Of a DNA stretch of 64,000 nucleotides, positions 12,640 to 24,748 are shown piece by piece (the stretch's first letter is position 1; each line of letters starts with the position of its first letter). The notes beneath the pieces are model-generated. The model did not search any database. It saw nothing but the letters and a program-made list of their open reading frames with translations, and was not told the DNA's origin. The DNA is from Hydrotaea diabolus (Eukaryota > Arthropoda > Insecta > Diptera > Muscidae). The translations under genes and the position numbers were made by a program. Location: the NCBI GenBank assembly GCA_963513945.1, contig OY740720.1, forward strand, positions 104,319,434-104,383,433, in the 5' to 3' direction.

Positions 12640-13330
12640 CCAGATATATGGTAGGTTTGAGGGTTTAAAGACGCCAGGATTTTGTGGAACCTGCGATTGG
12701 GTGTTAAACGACAGTCCAGCAACTATGCTCTATTCGAAGAAATTAAGAGCGTTAATTTTTATGACCATTAACGGTTTGTCAGCATACATTTTGGTTTGTC
12801 AGCATACATTTTGGACTTTACGTAACCCCAAAGAAAAATGTCTAAAGGTGTGATATCACTCGATCTAGGCGGCCAACTCATTTGTCCAAAACGTAAAATT
12901 AGCTGCTTTTCGAATGACCTCTCAATAGATCCATTGTTTGAGAAGCTGTATGTTAAGTGACACCGTCCTGTTGAAAGGAAGTGCCGTCAAGATTACGGGC
13001 TTCAATTTTAGGTTGCTTAAAGATCGATATCATGTCGCGATAGCGAGTACCATTCACGGTTAAGTTAAGGCCATCATCATTTTTGAAAAAAATATGCACC
13101 GAGGATTCCACCAGCTTATAAACCGCACCAAACCGTGGTTTTCTCTGGGTATAATGGCACCTCTTGAACCTCTTCTTTTTGCTCTTCAGCCCAAATGCGG
13201 CAATTTTGTTTATTGACTTTGCCGTTGAGCCAGAAATGCGCCTCATCACTGAACAAAATTTTGGTCGAAAACAGCGGATGTGACCGTTTCTCACCGAACG
13301 CTCATTCCATAATACAGTGGCCAACATTTG
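12640..13330 (-). pseudogene. mariner-like transposase fragment
   Basis: Reading the minus strand from about 13330 down, blocks typical of a mariner DDE core appear: FCSVMRRISGSTAKSINKI in a shifted frame near 13210-13270 (equivalent to SDEAHF...NKQNCRIW), then FFKNDDGLNLTVNGTRYRDM (13020-13082) and FQQDGVT just before 12953. WPPRSS-like and DITPLDIFLWGYVKS-like blocks lie near 12820-12890. The N-terminal DNA-binding region is missing beyond 13330. A 20-bp direct duplication (TTTGTCAGCATACATTTTGG, at about 12775-12814) sits in the C-terminal part. Stops and frameshifts make it non-functional. Confidence 0.85.
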
Positions 13331-16300
13331 AAGGAAATTATTTTCAAAAAATAAATGCCGTAAAAAGTCCTTTCAAGTTACCAAAAATACTTCTAGATGG
13401 ATTACCCTATATAGCAATCAAAACCCCGAAAAACTCGACGGAAGAGCTGTTTATGAGAAGTCGACTTCAGCAATTGTTATCCGGTTAACTAAAAAATTAG
13501 TAAAATTATTTGATAAGAAAGGCATCTTTCATGTAAATTATAATTTATAAACATCGAATAAAAATTGTGAAAGTTACAGGCACAGTAAATCAAAATTTTG
13601 TTTTCGACTGCCAATTGTATACCAATTCTGGTGCAAAACGAACATTAAATTTGGATTCAGGAGATCATTTAACATAAGGACAAGTTTGTTTTGTCTTAAC
13701 GAGGATTTTTTTTATAAAAAAAATCCAAATATCACAATATTGCCACAACGACTGAGGTTAGAACCTAAGGTGACAGACTCAAATATTCATGAGTTGTAAT
13801 TGTAATTTATTAAATTTTAAATTAAATATGAAAACTTTATAACGAAAAGTATTAGCCAACTGCTAATTTCTAAATTATTTTTCAATTAAAGTTCTTTAGA
13901 AGCAGATGGTTTTCGACATTCTTTCTACAGGAATGCCCAAACCGGTTACTGTTTAATGCCTTTTGAACAGAGCTATCAAATCAAAAGCAACGATTTTAAT
14001 AAAATATGAGTTCTACAGAAATTCTGGATTAAATCCATTTTTAACTGAATTGCAAAAAAATATTTACTATTTACTACCAAAACAAAAATTTGATTTTATT
14101 TGTATGACGTCATTTGTACTTAACGTACTACGAATAATTTAAATTGCTAAAACAAATTTAAAATTCAAGATTATTTATAAATGGACAAGATAATATACGA
14201 GTGCGTAAATAAACGAATTGAGTTGCGATTGATTTCAAAAAATCAAATATTAATGATATTTTCTTTGTTCGAGATTTTGAAAAAAAGCACGTTGCGCAAT
14301 CGTATTGAATGAATAAGTTAATAAATATTTAACTTAGCACACACTAGAGTATTTTACTATAAATTTGACTAAAATTAAACAAATTAGTTTGCAGATTATG
14401 CAAAAATTGGAATACAAAACCAGATTTTTCTGCGCCAAAATCGTTCCCACTTAATTAAATGGTTAAGTAACAATCGGAAGTAAAATCAAGTCAATCCGTA
14501 AAAAATATCACCGGTGAGTGGGCAGCTTTAGGGTCGAAGAGCCATACATTTTTATATTGTTTTTTTTTTTAGTTTTTATATACTGACTCTTTTCTCCATG
14601 TGGGAGTATAAGCTTCTAACAATCTAAGATAATCTAAATGCGTTCTTTCATCAGATTTTGGGTCAAAGACTTTTATAGATTAACATTAAATAATGAAGTT
14701 AAAGAATTCGTGTGAGAGGTTGTAATTAAAATGGATAGAAAAAAATGTCATAGAAGTTGTAAAGTAAAATTAGAGCTTTTTTCAATTAAGATTAACGATA
14801 GCTTTTTTTTTGAGCCCATTTTGATCAATTTCGTTGCTATTCCATTAACATAGTTGTCCGCTTTTATATTTCCCAAAGAATGTTTGTGTATATTCTCGGA
14901 AGTCGTTAATGCCATCAACCAAATCATCTGATCTCAAATATTTTTCAATTTTATTTTAAATTATTTTGCCAGACGTTACTACTTAAACTCATTTGATTTG
15001 ATTAAGTTTAAAGCAAATAAACTCTAAATAGACAAACAAAACAAAAAGCCCACAAACCACCATGAAATGGAATTAATCGTAGTTGCTTTCATCTAACAGC
15101 CATGAAATCGAGTACACATACGTACCACACACACAATACAACGACGATAAAAATCACCTTAACTGAGTAGCCAAATCCAATGAGCAGAAATCTAGTATTA
15201 TTTGAACAAAACGTACAAGAGGAATAAACGGCAAAGATCTGATAACATTTGTTTAAGCCTGTGACTATGGCAGAGGCCTGAACAGACATCAGTGAAAGTC
15301 GAACGCATATCACATGTCAACAAGTTGGAGTTTAAGTGTTGTAATAAATTACCCGCCACCAGAAATCCCCAACACACTAAAGAGCCGATCACAGAAGATC
15401 ACCAAGAGCGGCAGCAGCCAACATTTTTTGCACACATTTTCTATTAGACAGAAGGCAAAAGCCAAAGCAACTACAGCGGCATTGAACATTTACAATTGTT
15501 ATCTCGAGCATATCCAGCCAATACTGGTCAGCCGCAGTTGTAGCCAATAGATTACCTTGAGGCCGGCATAAAGAAAAACTCTATAAACAGGCTTTTTATT
15601 TATAATTTGGTCTAATGAAAAAGTTTGGACTATATCTATCAATTGAAACACGTTGTAGCCAAGCTTAACTTTTTTTCATCCAGTACCATGAATGAAATCA
15701 AGTTACTCTGAACGAAGCTGAAATAACTCGGGTTTTTTTTTGGTTACAAATTGGAGCAGATTTCTTATCGTCTTCGAGATCCGACAACGGAATTGAACAA
15801 GACAGCGTAAAAGAAGACTGTGCACACCGCAAATACTTAATTGACCACGGTAGCCTTTAAAATGTATTTAATGTTAAGACTTTCTTAATTTTATAGGAGT
15901 TTTTCTTATTCAGACAATGTTGCAAAAAAGAGATTTGTTTTAAGCCGTTACAAAAACATAAAAGAACGAAAAGAAAACAAAAGACTTAAGACACAAACTG
16001 TTGTCTGAACATTGCTCACATTATTTTTTCATATTTAAATTTTTTTGTTTTTACCAATGAAAAATTATATGATTTTTATATAAAAAACCATTGTAGATTG
16101 AAAATAGAGAGGCGAATTTAGTGCAAAATTTACTCTGTATTTCTATTAAAAGAAATATCTCCTTTCGAGATTGAGGAACAACCTAAAGACAAAGATTAAG
16201 AAAGAACGATTTTAATAGCCATGCGCTCGAGTTTAATAGAGTTCTTGGTGCGATAAGCTCAGACGTTCTACTTCCATTGGCAAAACATTACCTTCACTAT

Positions 16301-17888
16301 TGAATTAAAATGTTGTCTAAATCGTACGCAATCACAACAAAATATTGGTGGTTGCGTGCGATTATTTACCAGTATTGCAATTGGTTACCGATACCAATTT
16401 TAGCATTATTGAGGCGAATAACATATTCGACACGAACTCTATTGGAGCAAGTTGAGGTGGCAGGAAAATCGTCTATTGCGAAAAAATAAATGGAAACACA
16501 TAAGGAAATTGAGAATTACTGGAGAGTAAATTACGCCAGAAAATGTCAACAAATCGAAATTTTTTTCCTGATATATCGCTACTGCAAAGGATCTAGAAAC
16601 ACCATTTCTCCAACTGATAATCAGACGAAGATTCAGTAAAAGAAACCAAGCTGCAGCAAATAAAGAACTATGGTATCTGTAAAGATTATTGTATGCAGAA
16701 TACAGTTTGCGTAAGGCAATGAGCCATTTTGGTACGAAATTGCTAGTGGCATAGCATCATACATAAATATATTTGAAGTTCTTTAAATGTCGTTTTCATA
16801 ACTCCTAGACTCGAATATAATGTACGACGATACCTTCTATACCCTCAACCGTCATTTGAATTGGCTCGTTTGGGCTATTTGGGTCCATAAGTGCTGCACC
16901 GATCTCAGCCAAATCTTGAAAATATATCCATATTTGGATATATAGTGGTACCGGCTATAATTTTTGTATCTATATGCCCATATTTATCGGTGGATCCTTA
17001 GCATTAGGACGTCTTTTTGTGTCCCTTCGGTTCGAGAGTCCAACCCTAGACTGAATTAAAACTTTGAAAAAGTCCACATTTAGATTCATAGTGAAATTTG
17101 CTTAAATCCGAGTAGCAATATGTCCATGTGTTATATTGATCGGAAGATTTGACCAAACGAACCGTTTTTGGAACACAACAGCTGTAACGTCCAGAAACTA
17201 TGTCAGTTTTTCATGTTTTAGGTATATTTCCAGTAACTATCTTCATTTTGTCCATGGTTCGCCCACAATAGTGATTCTAAAATCGAAAAGTGTCCTTTTT
17301 TAAGGTTTCTTAAGTTAACGGAAACTTTTAAACCTCTGTGGCGATTTCGCACATTTAAAATACCAAAACCATGTAAACTAGGGTCCTAGATGGACGGACA
17401 TGGTTAAATCGTTCTTAACTTTGCAGTGGTCAATATTGGGTATCTGATAAATATTTTACTAATACGACCAGATGAAGAAACGAAAAATTTTGCATACACT
17501 CCACCCTGAAATATATATCTTGGATATGCTTACCCGGATTTAAGTCTGGGTTTACTTGTCTGATAGTCGTTCGTAAAACAAGACCTGGCATAGCATAATA
17601 CTGAGGTGGCGTTTAGATGCAATAGAAGGAAGAGATAGATTCTAAAGATAGGAGCAGATTTTGATTGAGGATAGCTTAAATTTAAAAAAATTTATAAAGT
17701 TTTGTTATAAACAGACCAATGGTATTGTAAAAGTGTTAATAATGCCTAATATGGGAGGGCCTTCTTTTAATTGTACTCTATTGATAACCAGTTTGAAAAC
17801 ACATCTATTAAGTATAAAATATCTATCTCTAGAACATGTAGTCTCAAAAATGATATGAGGGTGTCCAGAGTAATTGCGAAAACCTTTT
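13331..17888. other. Non-coding DNA, no gene seen
   Basis: AT-rich, no recognised coding domain. The sequence at 16800-17420 has the feel of old, low-copy repeat sequence but matches nothing else in this window. One excellent copy of the 24-bp motif lies at 15974-15998. Confidence 0.5.
15974..15998 (+). repeat. Dispersed 24-bp CTTAAG motif, copy 4 (perfect)
   Basis: This copy equals the consensus: AAAACAAAAGACTTAAG followed by ACACAAAC. It lies about 300 bp from any other recognisable feature. Confidence 0.9.
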
Positions 17889-18140
17889 CAATAAATATAT
17901 GTGACGCGCAAAATAGAAAGGGACCTAAGGGTGAAAACCAGTTTTGTTCAGGAGATCCATTTTAAAGATTTAAATACGTGTATCTTTGGTGTACCATCAC
18001 TTTCATAAAACACTTTTGGGGCATGGGATCGGTCACATTCGATGCTCAGATGTTGTCCACATTAAAGAAAAAATGAAAATTGATTTTTTTTACCCTTAGG
18101 TCCCTTTCTCTATGCGCTGTCACATATGTTGATATTTGTT
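17889..18140. mobile_element. Small fold-back (inverted-repeat) element
   Basis: The left arm (17889-17936) contains TATGTGACGCGC and AGAAAGGGACCTAAGGGT. The right arm (18080-18140) contains the inverse, with ACCCTTAGGTCCCTTTCT and GCGCTGTCACATA. The arms are about 50 bp and separated by about 145 bp of unrelated sequence. No transposase is encoded. The layout fits a MITE or fold-back element; the superfamily is not determined and no clear target-site duplication was seen. Confidence 0.65.
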
Positions 18141-18559
18141 GCGAACAAAATCTAGAATCAAGAATCTATGAAAAATATCAAATGATAAGCGGATTATATA
18201 TTCTTTTAAATATGGTTAATGGGAAAAGTTAGCCAAAGGGATAGTAGACCTGCATATAAGTAGAATCGAAGTATTAAGTTGTTGGCAAAACCGACGCCAA
18301 AGCGAAGTAAACTTTTACCTTACACGAATCCTAACAGGACAAGGAGGGTATATAACCAAGCCGATTCTTTTTTTTGAGTTGTGATCATTTGTTTGTAATT
18401 TTGAAAGAGGAATTACTCCTCAAGCTAATAGGACCAGGTTTGTTGTTGTTTGTCACAAAGTAAGTCGGCGAGGTTAAAGCAAACACATCACCGTCTGGTA
18501 GACGCGATTCTTCGCAGGTGTATGCGGCTCTTCTATACCATTATGTGTGCTGTTTAACG

Positions 18560-18602
18560 ATCTACACATACTCGTATATACGCATATATACGCATATATA
18601 TG
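18560..18602. repeat. TATATACGCA-type microsatellite
   Basis: Two to three tandem units of TATATACGCA, ending in a run of TA repeats. The open frame across it is an artefact of the repeat. Confidence 0.75.
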
Positions 18603-20253
18603 CAAAGTATTATTGTCAAAGAGTGAGAATCCTGCGTCTTTCTACCATATTGACAGACTGTCCGACTAACATTTTTTCAGCACGAACACATTTTACTTTC
18701 TTTTTCTTTACTTTTTTGTCACGACAACTCTCACAGTTCTTCTGAAAATTGTAATCTTTAGCGCAGCACAAAGAAAGATGGACGGACGAATATATATAGA
18801 TGTTACCTAATAGATCCAGCCAATGGTTCTTTATCGATCAAAATAGTAAATATATCATTAAAAAAAAGTTTAATATTCTGTAGCACAGAGTAAAATAGAA
18901 TATGCAAAGCTAATGAGAGGTTCAAAATGATCGAGTAGTTTTTCATTTTGTTAATTTTAATCCAAATAATTTTAATCCAAATCGAGCCACACTAGAGTAC
19001 TCCTCTTAAAATGTAACTGTCATCTTAGGTTTGGATAACTTGAAGAGAGTTTATGACTCAATAAGTCGTTTAAGCATCGTTGTGATACTAACTGTGTCAG
19101 TTTTAAAGCCTCAATGTACAAACAACACAGATATAGCTTTTAGATGGTTTGGAGTATAAGTCGGTGTTTGGTTATTGATTTGGTAAGTCTCTCTCTCAAA
19201 GTCTCTCTGAAATTAACGCCTACTTCACAGAAATCCTAAAAGTTCTGAAACGGAGGATGAGCCTATATTTTTAATAATTCTCAGATATAAAGCTGATAAA
19301 GAGCATATGATATTTTCAGCGGTTTCACTTTCCTCATCGGCCCTACAGCTTCTGCAGCAGCTAATAAGGTGATACTTTATTTTTGGTAACATGACTACCT
19401 TTCTATCAGTGTTCCGTTGTTACTGCAACAAACATTGCAACATCTACACGAGAGATGCATTTTAGGAATTTCGAGCCAAAACGACCTTTCGAAGGACAGA
19501 TTTGTTAGGTGTTAAAGTTAGCACTGGTACCAGCCAATCTTTCGTGTCCTTGTCCAAGAGTTTTTAATCTGAGATTAAACATCCATTGAGAGAGGAAAAA
19601 TATTAAGGATATGACTTTAGTTACTTTAAGGAGAAGCAACTCAGCCTCTATATTATTTTTTTACTTTTATTTTATCAACAGGAATATAAACATGGTCTAA
19701 TGTACACATCAATGTGTTACTTGAACAAATACAGTTCTTCAAAACTACGTGAATGTAGGTGATAATGATCTTTGTACAATTTTACATTTCTAAATACTTT
19801 CTCTCTGTTTTTTTCTTATATTAATTAAAAATTTTATCTATATTTTAAAAATCAGTTGAGATGGTTTTCAATAATAAGGCGATTTACAAGGTTTCATCTT
19901 AACTTCAATAATTTCGAAACAATTTCAATAGCGATTTAAGTTTTTGGGCTATTGGTTAACATTTTTACTCTCCCTCTTTCATTTTAATAGGATTTAAAAG
20001 TGAAAGTCCGCTAAAATATAGATTTTCGCAGTATCGAGACATGAAGTTTGTCTTGAAATGTTGACAAGGAACGTTTCCAATATTTGTGTATTGGAGGATT
20101 AACTGTGAAAGTTATCAACAAAACGCGTAAAGAAATCTATATCGTGTGCATGGAATAACGCAAATAAGCAATGAAATTTAATATTTTATTTAGACAGCTT
20201 TTTTGGTCCAAGAAAAAAAAAGAAATACTCCTGAAAGCCAGTGATTGACAGCC

Positions 20254-20279
20254 AAAATCAAACGACTTAAGACACAAAC
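20254..20279 (+). repeat. Dispersed 24-bp CTTAAG motif, copy 5
   Basis: AAAATCAAACGACTTAAG followed by ACACAAAC. The core and right half are perfect; the left half has a TC for C change shared in part with copy 6, and A to C in AAAAG. Confidence 0.85.
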
Positions 20280-21923
20280 GCATTAAGTGATGGCTAAAGG
20301 GATCATGAAACTGTAAACTTGAAATACATGAAATAATATATTTTATTGCTAAAGAGAAAGCAAATAACTTAAAGCAATGATGCTGTGGTTCCATAGGAAA
20401 GAGATGTGTATGACTCAGCCCATATTTAAATAAAAACTCTTGTTCAAAAAGAAGAATTCAAAAATCCCCTGACTGCGTCACTAACGTACACGCGGTATTT
20501 ACCACTGTGTACCTTTATCGTTCAAAGTCTAATACCAATGAAATTGGGCAAGATTCCTAAAGGAATCTTTGGAACGTTGCAGATGGTACATATAACTACT
20601 TGAACAGTGCGGCCCTAAACTAACTACTATTATCAACTATTATAAATCAAATTAAAGGTTTTTTTCACAAATCAATTTCCTCGTTTGTCAATATAAGACA
20701 TTCGGATTAACATGTTTATTACGCTCCGCATCCTTAAGTCCCTATTTTACCTAGTAAATAAAATGCAACTCATGTTCATCCTCAATTTCCATAATCATCC
20801 CATTCATGTCGATCAAAATTATCCCATTATTCAATTTGAATCCGATACAGCCAACAATTGTCATTTCATGTGCCTTCCATTTTTCAACAATCAGCATTGG
20901 CAGCACCTGCTGCTGGCGCTGCTCCTGATGATGGTGGTGCTGGTTATCATGACGTTGTGTGATTAGTCTTCTTTTTGGTCATACTTATACGAAACAAAGC
21001 TAAGCAGTTGTACTTCAGCCGTTTTCTTTCATTCTGCATATCATCATCATTCTCGTTGGAAGAGCAGAAAACGTACTTAAAGTCATGCCACAGATATCGT
21101 ATATGGACCTAGGCAGCGACAACAGCAACGACCGACTTGATGATGACTCCTTATTTAGTGGTGGCACTAAAAACAACAAGAGACGATTTACAAACCGCAT
21201 CATTTACATAAACGAAATCACAGCAGCACAAAAACCAACATAAAAAGCAGTAAAAAAACGCTTTATATGGTAAAAACGAACTTAATACACCCTTCATTGT
21301 TGCACTGCAATGCACGATTGTGAAATAGTAAGAGTTAAATATGGGGGAGCATTGAATGCATTGTGATGTCATTGGACCAGTTGGAGTCCCAAGGGGAGAA
21401 TGCCTTAATAAAGCGTGGAGTGCTGGAATTGATCAAAAGAAAATCTCCGCGATCTTGAGATATCAAAACAGATATTAACACTCTGAGGGAAGGGCGAGGT
21501 ACGTGTGATTCACTCAAACTATTTGCGGAAAAGCTAATATTGCAGCTGAATTATTTACAGTTAAATTCACGCGAATGGAGGCCAACAATTAATGTATACA
21601 TCGTATGATATCTACTGTGATTATACTTCATAACTAAGATATGATTTTCAGTAGTCCGTTGTCTATAGTCTCCCTAACTTAAGTCAAGGATTTGTCCAAG
21701 GATATTTTATGTGATAAATGAAAATGAATCTCTAAAATACTAGTTTCGACTCTCATATTTAGGAAGAGAGCAAGTGGACCTTATACACCAAATTATATAG
21801 GAAGGGAGGAAATTGACCTATAACCCAATCCGATTGAAATTGTGCTTTGCTTCCCAGATTGACCTTATTCACAATATTCTATCACTGCTGTTCTTTAACC
21901 TTAGTTACTTATTCACTACAACA

Positions 21924-21968
21924 TCCCTTAAAGGAACAAACAAGGAACTTCTCTTGAATCTCTAAACA
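21924..21968 (-). repeat. SINE 3' fragment
   Basis: On the plus strand ACAACATCCCTTAAAGGAAC followed by AAGGAACTTCTCTTGAATC matches the tail of the SINE copies at 3877-4164 and 50029-50263. Only about 45 bp remain. Confidence 0.5.
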
Positions 21969-22149
21969 GTCATGGAAGAGTGGAAGAAGAGGCTAGATAA
22001 ACTCCATACAATAAGGCAAGTGGAAATAAATGCACTAGATTAAGTGCAGCAGAAGTTGCTCATACTAACAACAAGAAAAAACTTGACGCAGACCACGCAT
22101 TTACCACAGCCAGTGGAAGCTTACTCTGCAAAGCTATCTCAACCGCTCC

Positions 22150-23789
22150 TTTCAAAAATCCCTCCGTTCGATGACGTCAGCAATCAGTGGCAACACATAC
22201 TAACCTCTATAACACGCCGATGAAGAAATTTGGCTACCGAAAGCGGCAAAATGGTACGATAAGATGTAAAGGGGCCATGACAGAAGCAAAGAGCATAGCT
22301 TACAAGGCAAGTCTGACGCCTATCGCGGCACGAGCGGTGTAGAAGCGATATTGGGAGTTCAGAAGGGAGCAGAGTCGTCTTTACTGAGGAAAGAATAGGC
22401 AAGTGGAAAGAAGCCAATGTGAGAAGATCGAGTTTTACGGCAAGAGAGAAGACACCAGAAAATATTTTAGACCACATGAAAAAGCTTGTCTACTGTTATA
22501 GATTTGTGTTGAAATGGGATTCGGATAGTTGATACAACGCGTGTGTTGAGGATCGGGAATAAAATTTTTTTTAAATAATTTGTGAAAGTCATATACTATG
22601 GTTACATATACTTTGAATGGGCTGAGGATCTGAAAGAAAATTTTTCCGATTTTACGGAAGCACACATAGTGTGGTGGAATGTGCCCCGCCGACATAGGAA
22701 AAGTCAACAAAGCAATAACACGGCTCATGAACAACAAAGTCGCAGGAGCCGACGGAATACCGGTGGATCTGCAAGAGACCGAAGAGATGAGCTGATAAGG
22801 TGCATGCATCAACTAGTTTAAACTTTCTGGAAGACCGCCCACAAGCCCATTGACTAGAACCTCATCGTACTATGCCTAATGCACAAAAAGGGAGAGAAGA
22901 CCTGTTACTCCAACTATTTAAAAAAATCTCCTTTCCAAGGTGTATTAAATACAATCAACTATACTGTGTGTTATACTTATATAGAGGCCTGTTCTCGCCG
23001 ACCTGATTTAAAAATATTATTGTGGCTTAAGAACGCATAAACAAACAATCGATCTGCGCCAAGTACTGAAAAGATCCATGAGTACCAAATCGATATATAC
23101 CACTTTTTCACCGATTATAAGAATGCATTAAGCATTTCAATAAGAGATAACTTAAAACCATGTCTAAGTATGGGATAATAGCAAAACTTGTGTGAATGTA
23201 GAATGGCACAGAGTGACACCAAATTCTCTGTGGAATGGGAAGTGGCCTCTCCAACCTTTCACCGATACAAAATTACCAGACAGAGTGACAGTTTGTCTTG
23301 TAACTTCTTCAACATCTTGATGGAGAAAATTCTGGAAAGGTCAATAAAACGGCCCAACTAAGACCAATAGCCAAATCCTTCTCACATATGATACCAAGTA
23401 GAAATTACCAAAAGGATAGAACGACATCAAAAGTTGGATTTGTGTCGTCTAAAATGGGTTTAGTGGTTAATGAGAACAAGACCAAAGTATGCTGGCAACT
23501 GCTCAAGAGGGACCATAATGAACTCGAATAGCCGGGGTTGTAAAGGAATTTGAATACCTCACATCGGCCATAAACTAATAGACCAATGTCAGCGCTAAAG
23601 TAAATCCGAATAAACTGCTCAAATACAGAGCCCACCTTCGAAATGCCCTTTGCAATACACTTGATCAAAAAAGCGGATTAACTTGTATTGGGAATTTTTC
23701 AGATGAAAGTTCTTCCTTACTTTTGCAGACGCAGCTGCATATTCGGGTAGCTGAGCTGTTTCCCGACAAAAATGAGTGCGCTGGCTTAA
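22150..23789 (+). pseudogene. RTE-like non-LTR retrotransposon ORF relic
   Basis: Frame-hopping translation follows the order of a dipteran RTE-type LINE. TEAKSIAYKASLTPIAARAV (about 22277-22338) sits in the linker before the RT. Next comes VNKAITRLMNNKVAGADGIP (about 22704-22763), which is RT motif 1, and DELIRCMHQLV (22787-22819). HEYQIDIYHFFTDYKNALSI (about 23079-23137) is RT motif 3, with the catalytic aspartate apparently retained as D in FTDYK. SLSCNFFNILMEKILE (about 23291-23339) is RT motif 4. A clear F/Y-ADD box is not recovered. Many stops and frameshifts show long decay. The 3' end is unclear because it runs into the 364-bp tandem duplication. Confidence 0.8.
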
Positions 23790-24491
23790 AAATGTTAGTC
23801 GAATAAAAAGAAAGGCCGCAGTCAGAAAGGCGTTAGACGATTACTACCAGGGAAAATGCAGACAGGAAAAACTTAGACTTTGGCGAATCCAAGAATTTTG
23901 ATATTGAAAGTTAAAGGAAACACGAAACCGAGACATAGATCTTATAAAGCATTTATTGAGTTGATCCAAACCAAAAAGTGAATTTTAAACTAAGATAAGT
24001 ACATTTTTCATCAATTCCAGTGAGTAGGTTTCTGATGCAGGTCGTTGCAGATCCGAAATGGTGACGAAAGCTGTGAACGGCCAAGATACTCGTTATACAT
24101 GTCACTTGGCAAAAAAACCTGTCTTTTAATTAAATATAAATGCAAAAGGCAGAATGTCAGTCGAATAAAAAGAAATACCTCAGCCAGAAAGGCATTAGAT
24201 GATTACTACCGGGAACAACCAAGACATCCAAGTGGAAAAGAAAACGAGAATTCTGATATCAGAAGCTAGAGAAAACGATCTCGAGGCTATACTACTTATA
24301 ATGCATTTATTAAACAGATTTGGACCAACAAGTGGATCCGATGCTAACCTTTGTACATAAATCAACTATTGCAGCCTATAGCTTTCTGATGCAGGTCATC
24401 ACAACAGTGTTCAGCCACGTTACTACATGTCACTTGGCCATTTTGAACAAAAAACTTGTCTTCTAATATATAAAATATACATGCAAAATGT
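23790..24491. repeat. Tandem duplication, about 364-bp unit
   Basis: Unit 1 is 23790-24153 and unit 2 about 24154-24491. Matching landmarks are TCGAATAAAAAGAAA, AGAAAGGC followed by TTAGA and GATTACTACC, TTTCTGATGCAGGTC, ATGTCACTTGGC, and CTTGTCTT or CTGTCTT near the end. Identity is moderate, so this is old. A short frame in each unit reads like AARKALDDYY with variations, possibly the end of the neighbouring LINE. The end of each unit also belongs to dispersed repeat C. Confidence 0.75.
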
Positions 24492-24670
24492 TTCGAAACG
24501 GTAATAACTCATATTCAATTAAGATGGGTTGAGTTAGAAGGACTTTTACCGGTGTCTAAATTCTAAAAATTAAAAGATGGTAGATCTCCTCGGTGATCCA
24601 TTAAAGGATCATTTCAATGTCCTTTGTATAATTATGGAAACTACAAATTTTGTAGGATTCTGTCCTTGAG

Positions 24671-24748
24671 CCAAGATGGGCCGGTTATAAAACTCAGCAG
24701 ATCTACCATCTAACAGGAGAATAACACTTGCAGATCTTCAAGTAAGTA
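24671..24748 (+). repeat. Unclassified dispersed repeat B, copy 2
   Basis: CCTTGAGCCAAGATGGGCCG, CTCAGCAGATCTACCATCTA and AGATCTTCAAG line up with 8574-8665 with only a few changes. Confidence 0.6.

Larger units (their letters stand above)
18141..21923. other. Non-coding DNA, no gene seen
   Basis: Contains a TATATACGCA-type microsatellite at about 18560-18602, a 24-bp motif copy at 20254-20279, and a stretch at 20940-21330 with higher sequence complexity that looks like ordinary fly intron. No recognisable protein domain. Confidence 0.5.

Noticed and set aside
12620..12853. Plus-strand open frame of 77 codons
   Set aside because: It is antisense to the mariner transposase relic on the minus strand.
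18518..18745. Open frame of 75 codons
   Set aside because: It is driven by a TATACGCA microsatellite and a T-rich tract.
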